From Deltaproteobacteria bacterium (GTDB taxonomy: Bacteria > Desulfobacterota > Deferrisomatia > Deferrisomatales > BM512), in the NCBI GenBank assembly GCA_030591565.1, contig JAUVAU010000024.1, positions 1-34,037 on the forward strand: DNA of 34,037 nucleotides, read 5' to 3'. Below are positions 1-9,154 of the stretch, in pieces. The notes beneath the pieces are model-generated. The model worked only from the letters and a program-made list of their open reading frames with translations, was not told the DNA's origin and did no database searches. Made by a program: the position numbers and the translations under genes. The number at the start of each line of letters is the position of its first letter. Positions within the stretch are counted from its first letter, which is position 1.

Positions 1-2
1 AC

Positions 3-44
3 CGCACCATGACACTTGAAACTCTTGTCCACCGGAGGCAATAG
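3..44 (+). CDS. Possible C-terminal end of an upstream gene (partial)
   Basis: One forward frame is open from the window edge to a TAG at 42-44 that directly abuts the PilX start codon. It reads RTMTLETLVHRRQ, a basic tail. Because the pilus genes that follow are tightly packed, this is probably the end of another pilus assembly gene such as pilV or pilW. Fourteen codons are too few to assign a family, and the frame could be open by chance. Confidence 0.3.
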   Translation, partial: RTMTLETLVHRRQ

Positions 45-2009
45 ATGATATCGCGTAGCAGCAAGCAAGGTGCAGTGCTGGTGGCCGGAATGCTGGTCCT
101 GGCGATCCTGTCGCTCCTGGGAGCGGCAAGCCTCCTGACCGCCTCCATCGACGCACGCATGGTCAGCAACCAGCGCGGCTCCAAGCAGGCGTTCTACGCT
201 GCCGAGGCGGCGCTGAATATTGGAATTGACGAACTTCTGCAATTCTTCAGGGACAAGAGCAACCATTCCGCCTTCGCCCCCGACGGCTCGACCCCCACCC
301 CGGCAGAGCCCATTGACGGGACCGATTTCAACGGCTTTGCGATCAGCTACCGCATTGAGCTGCTGCCCGACCAGGACGCCGCCGGGGAGACCACCGCCGT
401 ACCGCAGGACTTGCCGACCCCGGAAAACGCCCAATCAATTCAAAATACCGTCTACGACTACAAAATAACAGGCATCGCCGACCACACGACTTTAAACGAC
501 CACGAGGAGATCAGCGAGGTGGTCCGAATCCTCGAACGCCCCTTGAGCCGCTACCTCGCCTTTTACGAGGACGACATGAGCTGGCGTCCCCGGGGCGCAG
601 CGCTCACGATCAACGGCGGTCGCCTCCACACCAATGGGGACATGTACTTCGGCCCTGCCAACAACATGACCATGCTGCTCACCAACTCATCCCCCGTCGG
701 CATCAACGCCGGTGGAATGATCTATCATGGCGAGGCCCTCGACGAGGGCGGCGGCACTACAGCGGGCGCTTCGATCTTTATCGACAAAGACCAGAGTGCA
801 GGCATAACAGCGCCCCTCCCGCTCCTTCAGGACCACGCCGCCACAGGCGCCCCGATCGGACCCACCAACCATGCGGCAACGGAGCAAGACTACCTGCCAT
901 CGGGTCCTGCTTTAAAAGTCTTTGACTCACTCGTACACGCCGGAGTCGATCGAATAGTACCCGACACCACCCGTGCCGACTTGCAGATCGGCGACCGTTA
1001 CCAGGAATTATGCGACGGCACTCTCGGCGCGGCTCTCCCCTACGATACACTCTACATCTCGGGCAACGGCCTGGCCCTGAGCATCTACGCCAAACTCGCG
1101 GGCAATATCCTGGGGGCTCCCGTGACCGGCCTCATCCAGAATATCGAAACCTCCGGTGGCGTAACCGCCCTGGTCAATTCATGGGGGAGCGCAAGGACAA
1201 ACTCCAATGGTTTAACCGCCTTCACTGCGACCCCCCCCGTGGGTACGATAGTGTACGAGGGTGTCCTTGAAGACCCTGACCCACGCGATGGAGCCAACTA
1301 CGCCCTGACGGTCATCGACGTACAACGCCTTGAGTATTGGTATAAGGATTGGATGCTGGTCGCCAATGGCATTGACATCGACATTACCCCCAGGCGGCTG
1401 CTGATCTACATCTCGCGCACCGGCACCGGTCAGGCTATCAAACTTGTCGGCTCCAGCGGCGGCAGGGTCCTCGCGGCCGGGGCAAGGCAAACCGCTCTAA
1501 CCACGTGGGTGCCCACCACCATCGTCACTCCCCTGCCCCTCTACATCCAGGGGGACTTCAACCGCGCCAACCTTGGCGGCGGTGTTGACGGGATCAGTGG
1601 ATCGAAAACTGTGATAATGGCCGACGCCGTAACCGTTCTCTCCAACGACTGGACGGTAGCGCCCAGCGCCGGAGGAGTGGCTGCCCAGACGGCTGTAAAC
1701 GCTTCCTTCTTCACTGGTCGCCCTGATTACAGCGCCGGAACCGGCGCTGCGGAGGGGGTGGAAAACCTGCTTCGTCTCGCCGAGAACTGGACCGGCCAGA
1801 CGCTTACGACCAGAGGCACTTTTTCGAGCCTCTGGTTCAGCGGAATCTCGAACAGCCAATTCAACGAAGCGGCGTTCAGCCCACCAAATTACGTACTCGA
1901 ATGGGATATAAGATTTAAAACCTCAAGCGATATTTCAACTACGCAGCCCAGCCCGCCCGAATCACCCAAGACCTATTTTGTCAACAGACAGGCGTGGCAG
2001 GAGCAGTAA
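45..2009 (+). CDS. pilX: PilX-like type IV pilus minor pilin/assembly protein
   Basis: Probable minor pilin of the PilX family, a pseudopilin-like component placed in the inner membrane and pilus tip. The first 12 residues are short and basic; a hydrophobic segment follows (about residues 9-33). It leads into the amphipathic stretch with SKQAFYAAEAALN, the hallmark of the PilX N-terminal domain. At 654 residues it is several times longer than classical PilX proteins (under about 200). The extra part is low in Cys and rich in Gly, Thr and Asn, like a secreted beta-rich domain. It ends with a region (about 575-654) containing LLRLAENWTGQTLT, a segment I associate with long deltaproteobacterial PilX-type proteins. 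A GGAGG at 34-38 sits six bases before the ATG. The pilW-like gene follows 123 bases downstream on the same strand. The PilX assignment rests on the N-terminus; the function of the large remainder is unknown. Confidence 0.72.
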   Translation: MISRSSKQGAVLVAGMLVLAILSLLGAASLLTASIDARMVSNQRGSKQAFYAAEAALNIGIDELLQFFRDKSNHSAFAPDGSTPTPAEPIDGTDFNGFAISYRIELLPDQDAAGETTAVPQDLPTPENAQSIQNTVYDYKITGIADHTTLNDHEEISEVVRILERPLSRYLAFYEDDMSWRPRGAALTINGGRLHTNGDMYFGPANNMTMLLTNSSPVGINAGGMIYHGEALDEGGGTTAGASIFIDKDQSAGITAPLPLLQDHAATGAPIGPTNHAATEQDYLPSGPALKVFDSLVHAGVDRIVPDTTRADLQIGDRYQELCDGTLGAALPYDTLYISGNGLALSIYAKLAGNILGAPVTGLIQNIETSGGVTALVNSWGSARTNSNGLTAFTATPPVGTIVYEGVLEDPDPRDGANYALTVIDVQRLEYWYKDWMLVANGIDIDITPRRLLIYISRTGTGQAIKLVGSSGGRVLAAGARQTALTTWVPTTIVTPLPLYIQGDFNRANLGGGVDGISGSKTVIMADAVTVLSNDWTVAPSAGGVAAQTAVNASFFTGRPDYSAGTGAAEGVENLLRLAENWTGQTLTTRGTFSSLWFSGISNSQFNEAAFSPPNYVLEWDIRFKTSSDISTTQPSPPESPKTYFVNRQAWQEQ

Positions 2010-2075
2010 TAGGTATTCAACTTAAGTCACAGGAAGTCAACACTGGACGGACAGTTAGCATTTTGAGGCACTTAC

Positions 2076-2110
2076 CCACCCCGATGAACGGGGTGGCGTT
2101 TGCGCCTTTT
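2076..2110 (+). promoter_or_regulatory. Two overlapping hairpins in the leader of the giant pilin gene
   Basis: An eight-base-pair perfect stem CCACCCCG/CGGGGTGG (2076-2083 and 2089-2096, loop ATGAA) is followed by a second hairpin GGCG-TTTG-CGCC (2095-2106) that shares two G residues with the first and is followed by TTTT (2107-2110). The two cannot both form fully, and the second looks like a very small terminator. The ribosome binding site AGGAGG lies just downstream (2119-2124). This arrangement could be an attenuator, or simply a weak terminator for the upstream gene. No known riboswitch core is recognisable. Confidence 0.4.
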
Positions 2111-2132
2111 GGGCCGTCAGGAGGTTTTACCG

Positions 2133-5100
2133 ATGAAGGCTAGGGCATTTTCCAGGGCACGGCGCGGTTTCACTCTGGTGGAATTGCTGGTGACGATGGC
2201 GATCTCACTGATCCTGATGTACGGCGTCTATGAGATTTTCATCTCCCAGCAGCGAAGCTATACGGTTCAGGACCAGACCGCCACCATGCAGAAAGACGCT
2301 CGCATGGCCGAAGAGTTCATAACCAAGGCGGTCATGCAGGCGGGCGCAACAGCCCCGGCTGACACCGGCGTCTCCTACATGAGGGGCAAGGGGATACTGG
2401 CCGCAGGCGACCACTTCCTGATGCTTCAGGCCGACGACCCCTACTCCACTGATATCGGCGATATAACCGGTGACGAAATAACCGCCTTCGTCGTCTCCAA
2501 CGCCATAAACGGGCCGACAAACATTGAGGACGCTCCATTGTCGAATCAGGTGAGCGTGAGGTATACGACCGACAGCGGTTCGCTCGGCGTGATTTCAAAC
2601 GTTGACTTCCAGATTGGCATTGATGTAGACGAGCCGCCCTATACCCTCTACATGATCCAGCCCGACCCCACTGACTCCAACATCCTGATATGGGAACCGG
2701 TCGCCGAGAACGTGGACAACCTGATCTTTCGTTACTACGACGCCAACGGCAACCCCATCCCCAGCGACGCGCTCACCGACTCGCAATACATTCTGGACAA
2801 TATCGAGCGCAGCCAGATTCGCGCTGTGGAGATGGAGCTTGTGCTTCGCGCCGAACGCGAAGATGCCAGCTACGACGAGGATTTCACCCCGCAGCTGGGT
2901 TCGGTTGGCACCTATGGCGGGGGAGTAGCTGACGTGAACCCAGTGTTCACCGGGGATGACGCCAAGTTCAGGAGGCGCACCTTCAGGACCCGCATCGCGC
3001 CGAGAAACCTCGACGCCGTCAACTGCGGCATCATCGACGTCGTCTCAACGGGAGCCCTCTGCCCCAACTCCGCGATGGTTACCGCCACGCTGACAGACGG
3101 CTACGGCGAAACGCTCCCCGCGGGTGAAACGGTAACCTTCACCCTGATAAACCCTCCCCTCATCGACCTGTCAAATCCTGCCCCCGGAGCTGTTTTGCCG
3201 AGTGGTGGGATTGTCGCGACCGCCCTGACCGATGGCTCCGGTGTTGCAACTACAACAATCACCTACACCGGCAAAGAGGCGGACATGACCATAATCGCCG
3301 AGGCGATTATTGACTGCACTGACAACCAGCCCCTCGTGGTGTTAGGCGACACCAATGTCGCGTTCGACCCCGGCGATGTTTCCTGGATCGACATTACGAA
3401 CGATGGCTATACCAATCTTGCTACCGACCTGGGTCTGTGCGCCGCCACGGAGGACTTCCTTTTCACGGCAAGATCCTACGATTTTTGTGATAATGATCTG
3501 CCCCCGGGCGTCCCCAACGCCAACTTCACCGTGTACGACACTCTCAATCCGGCCAACGCCGGCGTCGCAGGCGCGCCGTTGGGCTTCATCGATGGCGGAA
3601 CCAGCGCCGACATGATCGCAAGCGGTCAGCAGTTCATCATAGAACCCCCCGCGTCCGGCGGCACCCAGACCCTGTCAAACCTCGGCTGTTTGCAGATGGG
3701 TGTCGGTATCACCAACTCGGCAGCGCTTACATGGGCCACCGACGGCATCTTCCTGGGTGCTGGCGGAGTCCTTGGAGCCCTTGGAGGTGGAACACCGCTA
3801 GACCCTTTTATTGCTCCTCCGGCAACCATCTTCCCCAACGAAGAGGATATCTTCTCCCCGTCGTCTGGTGTCGCGGGCATAGAGGCGTGCCCCGGACCGC
3901 CGGAATTTATTACCTACAGCATTCCAAGTAACATCGACGGCGCTGTCCTGACCGATTGTGACCCGGCCTTGATGTCGGTTACCGATACTTTTTTGGCCCA
4001 GTGCACTTCCGACCTCACAGGCGGCGGCACCTATACCATCTGGGACTTGAATCCAGCTTCCATTCCGGTGGAACTGACGACCGATGGCACCCGCTTCGAT
4101 CCCGCACTCAACCCCGATATCGTTGGCTTTCTCACCAGTGGACAGTCGGCGGATGATGGCGACAACTCCATAACTATTAGTGGCACAACCACCAACTCTC
4201 TCGGGTACTTTGACCTCACCTACACAGGCCCGGAGACTTGTGCACTGGACCCCAGCGAATACGACGCCGGCAACCGTCTGATACCAACCATTACGTTCGA
4301 CAATACGACAACTCTCAATCCAGAGCTGGAACCCTGCCGCGGCTGCACCTTCACCATGACTCCCGCGATAGTCACCCCCTGCGACGGTCAGGCGCTTGTG
4401 ACTTTCAGCAACTGTTCACTCGCAGCTGCGACCCCCATCGTCATGGAGATCGATCTGGCTACGGCCAGCTATGGAACGGGAACCCCACCGTACTGGGTAG
4501 ACGCTGATGGCAACCCGATCGGGCGCGTGGGAGCGCTACACATACTCGACATAGTTACGGGACCTGTTGATGTCACACAGGCGGCAGCCATGCTTGCCAT
4601 TGGTGATACCTTTACCAACACCGACCTCTTCATCAAAGTCTACTCACAAACGAACGTTGGCGGAGCCCCGCAGTGGTCCTGCCCCAATACCGGCACGCTG
4701 GCAGTCAACAACGTCTGCTCCAACTTCAGGGTCTACTACGAGAACGCAGACGGCACCCAGGAAGATATAACCAACAATGCTTCCAAGTGTTCGACCGAGG
4801 TGACCGAGCTGTTTGTCGAGATGCAGCACTGCAAGTACGATGTCGGCCTGGACCTTCCCCAGGAGATAACCCTCACGATGTACGATGAGCTGGCTGCTGT
4901 CTTTGACCAAGAGACGCTAATGCTCCTGCCCACCACCGATACGGTGGACCCACAGAATCCTACTCCTCCTCCCTGGGAGATTTTCAGGGGATCGATAGAA
5001 GTCAGGGGGTTGCCCTTCACTACCAACAAGGGCGTGGCCTCTGGTATCCTGGAATACCCGCGGGACAGCGTAATGACCCTGGAAATAGGACAATGGATCA

Positions 5101-8024
5101 GCGCTATGGATCCCGCTGACATCTGCCCTCCCACTCCCATTGAGGTAACGTTGAACCCGCCGGTACCGCTCTGCTTCCCCAACGCCATTACTTCGGGCGG
5201 CGGCGCGGCCTGGAACGGCAACTTCCTCATACACTGGGGCGACGTGGTCGTACGTGGCATCATGACCGAGCCCAGTGACCCCAAGCTCATCGAGAAGAAG
5301 ACAGACGCCCAGTTCGACGGCAACCCTTTTGGTGGTGCTGGTAACTCCGACCGCTTTATAGATGTTTACGTAGGTCACGCAATCCCGATCAACCCGCCGC
5401 TGGAAGATGGCAACATCGAGGGTCATCTCTTCGCGCTAGCCGATGGAATGCAGCAACCCTTCAAAGCTAAAGGTTTCGGCAACTACTTCTCCAACATATC
5501 CAACGAACGAATCAGCGACATGATCGTTGAGTTGAACTACGACCTGATGAGAGACCTGGTGCGCGCCGAGAACTACTGGGTAACCACCTCCTCCGGCGAA
5601 CTTTACAATCCCAAAACCCGCGTGGGCCCGATCAACATCATGGATTTGCTCAACTTTCCGCCCAACGCGTATTACAGCGGCGACTTCCTCTTCATCGACA
5701 CCTGGGGAATACCGGGTGTTTTAGCCGCCGACCCACTGTATAGCAAGCCGAACAAAACAGACGCCCAGATCAATCAGGACGCGGTTGACGGTATCCTGCC
5801 CGTGCACAAGGTCTCAGGAGATTTTTACACCGAAGGTATCGTCTACGTCGCCGGCAACGTGGAGTTTGGGGGGCTTGGCGGAACCACTACCATAACCGGA
5901 ACAACACCGCCTGAGTATGACCTGGACTACGACCACAATACTGCGACCTATGTCGAGGATGATATCCCGCTCAGAGCCGACCCGACACAGGCGAATGTCA
6001 CCTTCGACATTGGTGTCCACATCAACGGCGCGTTCTATGTCGACGGGGAATTCTCCGGCTCCGGTAACCCTGCCGTATTTGGTTCCCTGACCGGCGAGCG
6101 CGGCTACGACTCTGCTGGTGGCCCCGAAATCTGGTACAACTACAAGCTCAACGAATCAGGGGCATCCGATTCCCTTTGCGTCGAGTGCTGCAATCTGTCA
6201 GCGACCCCCTCGGTGCTGGACATGCTGCCCGGCGATTCGATAACCATCACCCTCGGTGGCGCTACCGGCTCTCCTACCGAAATCATCTGGTCATCCTCGG
6301 ACACGAGTATAGTAACCGTCAATACTAGCGGCGTGGCCACCGCAGGCCCCGCAGGGACCAAGGGGGTCGCCGTCATCTGGGTGGTCGATACGAACAACTG
6401 CACGCTGGCGATCCCGGTCAGGGTCGACACCGAGTGCGTGGGTCTGACTATCGACCCGGCAATCGTACCCGACGCCGCAGGGACATTTGATATTGATGTC
6501 GGTGTCAGTCCCACCGAGTTCCTGACCATAACCAACCTGGCCGACCCCGCCGACACCTACATCTTCGCTTCCTGGGACTGGGAGTCGGACAGCCCCAACG
6601 TGGTAGACGTCGAGGCCACACACAGCGGTTCGTATACGGCGCTGATTACCGGCAAGACCTGCGGCACGGCCGTTATTACCGCAACTGACACGACCGGGGC
6701 CTGTACATCAATCTACCAGTCGATTGTAACAGTGGGGTCGTCGCTGGATTTTGGGACCTTCACCCCCTTCTACGGCGACCCGAACACCCCAAGCCACTTC
6801 TTCGTGGAAGATATTACGACCGTAACGACGGTCGGCGCTTCCGGGCCGCTAAGCTGGAGCGCGTCACCAGCAGCCAGCGTCATAATAACGCCGCTGGACG
6901 CCGATTGGCATACGGTGACGATCGAATTCCTTGAGCCCAACAGCACTGGCTTTACGATCCAGATTACCGACCAGTTCGGGTGTTATGCAACGAGAACATT
7001 CTTCATTCAATGCACCTCTCCCTCCATCGACAACAACCCGCCGATTGATGGAACCATCTACGGAACCAAAAGCATCAACGGTACCAGTGTTGAGTGGCGA
7101 GCGAACGTCTCCGACCAGGTACCCCTCGACCCCCTGGACCAGATCGACCGCGTCGTATTCAACATCAACCCCGACCCGGGTGGCCTGGGCGTCGTCTACC
7201 CCTTCACCGACTTCACATCCGAATACTGCGGATTTGGTGTCTCGGATAATTGCGCCGCCATACCTGCCGATGTATCCACGTGGCCCAACGGGGTCTACAC
7301 AATGGCCTCCACTGTCTACGCCAATTGCGGCACGACACAAGTCTCCAGCACGGCGGCGTCGCTAATAACCATCGACAACTGTGACTACACGGATAACTTC
7401 TCAGCCACCAATACGTTTTGGAATCTGGATTGTGTCGGCAACGGCTGTAACGCTGCGGGAACATCGGCAAATATAGGAGGCGGCTCGGCAGAGCTGGTCG
7501 TCTACAACGACCCGACCTCTGCTCCCGGTCCAGCTATAATGTGGCTGGACAACACGCTCAGGAACTACACGACCGCCGACGACTTTGTCAGCTACGTGAC
7601 GGTCAACGGCATAAACAATCCCGGCGCGTTGCCCGACGTCACCGCCGCACTGGTTGTCAACAACGACATCACAAGTGCAGTTCCAAACATGGTCAGAGTT
7701 TTCGCCCACCAGGTGACACCGGGCGACGACACTCTCCACCACATATATGCCGAAGCCCAACTAGGCGCCTCATACGGAATTGTGCAGCTAGCGGCGAATG
7801 TAGCTCCGCCATACACCATAGGCATAGAGAAGTCGGGAGAGTGGTACAGGCTTATATTCAACCCGCCTGCCGGTCCCTCCGCAACAGCCTTCATGGGCGG
7901 CGGTTTCACCGATCCAATCTACCTCGGCCTGACCGCTGGACCTACCTTTTCGGCAGGTCCAGGACCGGAGAGTACGTCCGGCGCCTCCTTCTCCAACTTT
8001 ATTCTTGACTGCCTCTTTCCATGA
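2133..8024 (+). CDS. pilW: Giant PilW-like prepilin with Ig-like modules
   Basis: The N-terminus is a type III prepilin signal: a basic leader ending RARRG, then FTLVELLV with Glu at +5 and a hydrophobic helix, which is cut and methylated by PilD-type peptidase. It continues as PilW (SQQRSYTVQDQTATMQKDARMAEEF). PilW proteins are usually 250-350 residues; this one is 1963. Visible parts beyond the pilin head (to about residue 295) are an invasin-like BIG1 module (about 297-406) and long Cys-containing beta-rich regions. A block at about 1010-1340 with SGDFYTEGIVYVAGNVEFGG resembles large PilX-type proteins. Two BIG2-like modules follow (about 1349-1432 and 1436-1537), then further Ig-like segments, and a C-terminal part (about 1750-1963) that looks like a lectin/LamG-type sandwich. 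The ATG at 2133 is chosen over an upstream TTG at 2100 because AGGAGG lies eight bases before it. It is likely displayed at the pilus tip as an adhesin. Domain names are from pattern recognition only. Confidence 0.75.
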   Translation: MKARAFSRARRGFTLVELLVTMAISLILMYGVYEIFISQQRSYTVQDQTATMQKDARMAEEFITKAVMQAGATAPADTGVSYMRGKGILAAGDHFLMLQADDPYSTDIGDITGDEITAFVVSNAINGPTNIEDAPLSNQVSVRYTTDSGSLGVISNVDFQIGIDVDEPPYTLYMIQPDPTDSNILIWEPVAENVDNLIFRYYDANGNPIPSDALTDSQYILDNIERSQIRAVEMELVLRAEREDASYDEDFTPQLGSVGTYGGGVADVNPVFTGDDAKFRRRTFRTRIAPRNLDAVNCGIIDVVSTGALCPNSAMVTATLTDGYGETLPAGETVTFTLINPPLIDLSNPAPGAVLPSGGIVATALTDGSGVATTTITYTGKEADMTIIAEAIIDCTDNQPLVVLGDTNVAFDPGDVSWIDITNDGYTNLATDLGLCAATEDFLFTARSYDFCDNDLPPGVPNANFTVYDTLNPANAGVAGAPLGFIDGGTSADMIASGQQFIIEPPASGGTQTLSNLGCLQMGVGITNSAALTWATDGIFLGAGGVLGALGGGTPLDPFIAPPATIFPNEEDIFSPSSGVAGIEACPGPPEFITYSIPSNIDGAVLTDCDPALMSVTDTFLAQCTSDLTGGGTYTIWDLNPASIPVELTTDGTRFDPALNPDIVGFLTSGQSADDGDNSITISGTTTNSLGYFDLTYTGPETCALDPSEYDAGNRLIPTITFDNTTTLNPELEPCRGCTFTMTPAIVTPCDGQALVTFSNCSLAAATPIVMEIDLATASYGTGTPPYWVDADGNPIGRVGALHILDIVTGPVDVTQAAAMLAIGDTFTNTDLFIKVYSQTNVGGAPQWSCPNTGTLAVNNVCSNFRVYYENADGTQEDITNNASKCSTEVTELFVEMQHCKYDVGLDLPQEITLTMYDELAAVFDQETLMLLPTTDTVDPQNPTPPPWEIFRGSIEVRGLPFTTNKGVASGILEYPRDSVMTLEIGQWISAMDPADICPPTPIEVTLNPPVPLCFPNAITSGGGAAWNGNFLIHWGDVVVRGIMTEPSDPKLIEKKTDAQFDGNPFGGAGNSDRFIDVYVGHAIPINPPLEDGNIEGHLFALADGMQQPFKAKGFGNYFSNISNERISDMIVELNYDLMRDLVRAENYWVTTSSGELYNPKTRVGPINIMDLLNFPPNAYYSGDFLFIDTWGIPGVLAADPLYSKPNKTDAQINQDAVDGILPVHKVSGDFYTEGIVYVAGNVEFGGLGGTTTITGTTPPEYDLDYDHNTATYVEDDIPLRADPTQANVTFDIGVHINGAFYVDGEFSGSGNPAVFGSLTGERGYDSAGGPEIWYNYKLNESGASDSLCVECCNLSATPSVLDMLPGDSITITLGGATGSPTEIIWSSSDTSIVTVNTSGVATAGPAGTKGVAVIWVVDTNNCTLAIPVRVDTECVGLTIDPAIVPDAAGTFDIDVGVSPTEFLTITNLADPADTYIFASWDWESDSPNVVDVEATHSGSYTALITGKTCGTAVITATDTTGACTSIYQSIVTVGSSLDFGTFTPFYGDPNTPSHFFVEDITTVTTVGASGPLSWSASPAASVIITPLDADWHTVTIEFLEPNSTGFTIQITDQFGCYATRTFFIQCTSPSIDNNPPIDGTIYGTKSINGTSVEWRANVSDQVPLDPLDQIDRVVFNINPDPGGLGVVYPFTDFTSEYCGFGVSDNCAAIPADVSTWPNGVYTMASTVYANCGTTQVSSTAASLITIDNCDYTDNFSATNTFWNLDCVGNGCNAAGTSANIGGGSAELVVYNDPTSAPGPAIMWLDNTLRNYTTADDFVSYVTVNGINNPGALPDVTAALVVNNDITSAVPNMVRVFAHQVTPGDDTLHHIYAEAQLGASYGIVQLAANVAPPYTIGIEKSGEWYRLIFNPPAGPSATAFMGGGFTDPIYLGLTAGPTFSAGPGPESTSGASFSNFILDCLFP

Positions 8025-8044
8025 TCGTGATTGACAGCTAAACC

Positions 8045-8082
8045 ACGGCCCGGATGAGTAAAAACGTCCGGGCCGTTTTTTT
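8045..8082 (+). terminator. Intrinsic terminator after the giant pilin gene
   Basis: A perfect ten-base-pair stem, ACGGCCCGGA (8045-8054) with TCCGGGCCGT (8067-8076), 12-base loop, followed by seven T (8076-8082). This is a textbook rho-independent terminator 20 bases after the pilin stop codon. It isolates the pilin block from the glycosyltransferase that follows. Confidence 0.92.
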
Positions 8083-8113
8083 ATGGCCCTTTTTCTATGT
8101 TCTATGGAATCCG

Positions 8114-9127
8114 ATGGACTACGACCTCACAATAGCGATGCCCGTGCGAAACGAAGAGGCCCACCTGGCCGAGGCGCTTGAAAGCCTGTCGGGCCAGACC
8201 TTCGCGAACTGGAAGTGCATCGTCCTGGACGACTGCTCCACCGACGGTACCGGGGCCATATTAAAAGCACATTGTAAAAGCGACCCCAGGTTCGAGGTCC
8301 ACACCGCCCCCCACCACCTGGGCATCGCGCCGGCATTGCAAAAGCTGCTATCACTGGTTGAAACACAGTGGGTGGCCCGCATGGATGGCGACGACATCTG
8401 CCACCCCGACAGATTCACACTCCAACTCCAGGCCGCAAAAGATGACCCCTCCATAGACCTCTGGGGCGGGAGCGCCCTGCCCCTTGGAGACCCCTCACCC
8501 GGCTGGCTCACCTATCTCGACTGGCTAAACTCGATAAAGACCAGCGAGGATATCCTCGCCCACTCATTTAGCGACCACCCGATCCCCCACCCCACCTGGC
8601 TGGCGAGGACCGAAAAGCTGCGTGAAGTGGGCGGTTACCGTGACGGCCCCTTCCCCGAGGACTACGACCTCTTCCTGCGCCTCTTGTCCGGCGGGGCTAG
8701 GTTCGGCAAGGTAATGGACGCCAAGCTCTTCTGGCGCGACCACCCCGACCGGCTCACCAGGACCCACTCCGATTTCGGGAGCGACGCGATACTCAAATTG
8801 AAAGCAAAGAGGTTGCCCGAAGTGATGCAGGCAGGCGTGCTGAAGCGGCTAAAGAGGTTGCCCATCGCGATAAGGGGCGCGGGCAAGACCGGGCGCATAG
8901 CCCTGACGGCGCTGCGGGAAGCAGGCGCGCAGGTGGAGGCATTCATCGACCCCGAAAAAGCCGGAGCCGCCATTGGTGGGTTGCCGGTGCTGACGCCGGC
9001 CCAGTCGCCGCCGGACACCCACCTGATACTGGTCGCCGTGCGGCCGCCCCATTTGAGGCAATTGCTGGAAGAGGAATTTAGCAAAGAGGGAAGAGAGCTG
9101 GGAGAAGACTACCTCTGGTTCTATTGA
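8114..9127 (+). CDS. Family 2 glycosyltransferase with C-terminal Rossmann-like domain
   Basis: The N-terminal GT-A domain starts with YDLTIAMPVRNEEAHLAEALESL and has VLDDCSTDGT (about 38-46) and the metal/nucleotide-sugar motif DGDD (91-94). It therefore transfers a sugar from a nucleotide donor, probably to a surface glycan or protein. Residues about 255-337 form a second domain with GAGKTGRIALTAL, a dinucleotide-binding-like glycine motif, and FIDPEKAG followed by GGLPVL. This pattern is seen in some cell-surface glycan enzymes and in PglD-like N-termini. The start is set at ATG 8114: an in-frame ATG at 8054 lies inside the terminator hairpin and would add an unlikely hydrophobic extension. 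It is the only gene between the terminator and the convergent pmbA-like gene, 27 bases from its end. Acceptor and donor cannot be told; pilin glycosylation is possible from context only. Confidence 0.82.
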   Translation: MDYDLTIAMPVRNEEAHLAEALESLSGQTFANWKCIVLDDCSTDGTGAILKAHCKSDPRFEVHTAPHHLGIAPALQKLLSLVETQWVARMDGDDICHPDRFTLQLQAAKDDPSIDLWGGSALPLGDPSPGWLTYLDWLNSIKTSEDILAHSFSDHPIPHPTWLARTEKLREVGGYRDGPFPEDYDLFLRLLSGGARFGKVMDAKLFWRDHPDRLTRTHSDFGSDAILKLKAKRLPEVMQAGVLKRLKRLPIAIRGAGKTGRIALTALREAGAQVEAFIDPEKAGAAIGGLPVLTPAQSPPDTHLILVAVRPPHLRQLLEEEFSKEGRELGEDYLWFY

Positions 9128-9154
9128 CCTTGAAATGTAGTCTGACAGCCAAGG

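Noticed and set aside
2010-2132. c-di-GMP (GEMM) riboswitch before the giant pilin gene
   Set aside because: Such switches are common near pilus genes in this group, but the conserved core, tetraloop and receptor sequences are not present.
8054-8113. Longer start of the glycosyltransferase at ATG 8054
   Set aside because: This codon lies at the boundary of the terminator stem and loop, and the extension would read through the T-run. ATG 8114 begins the conserved GT-A fold.
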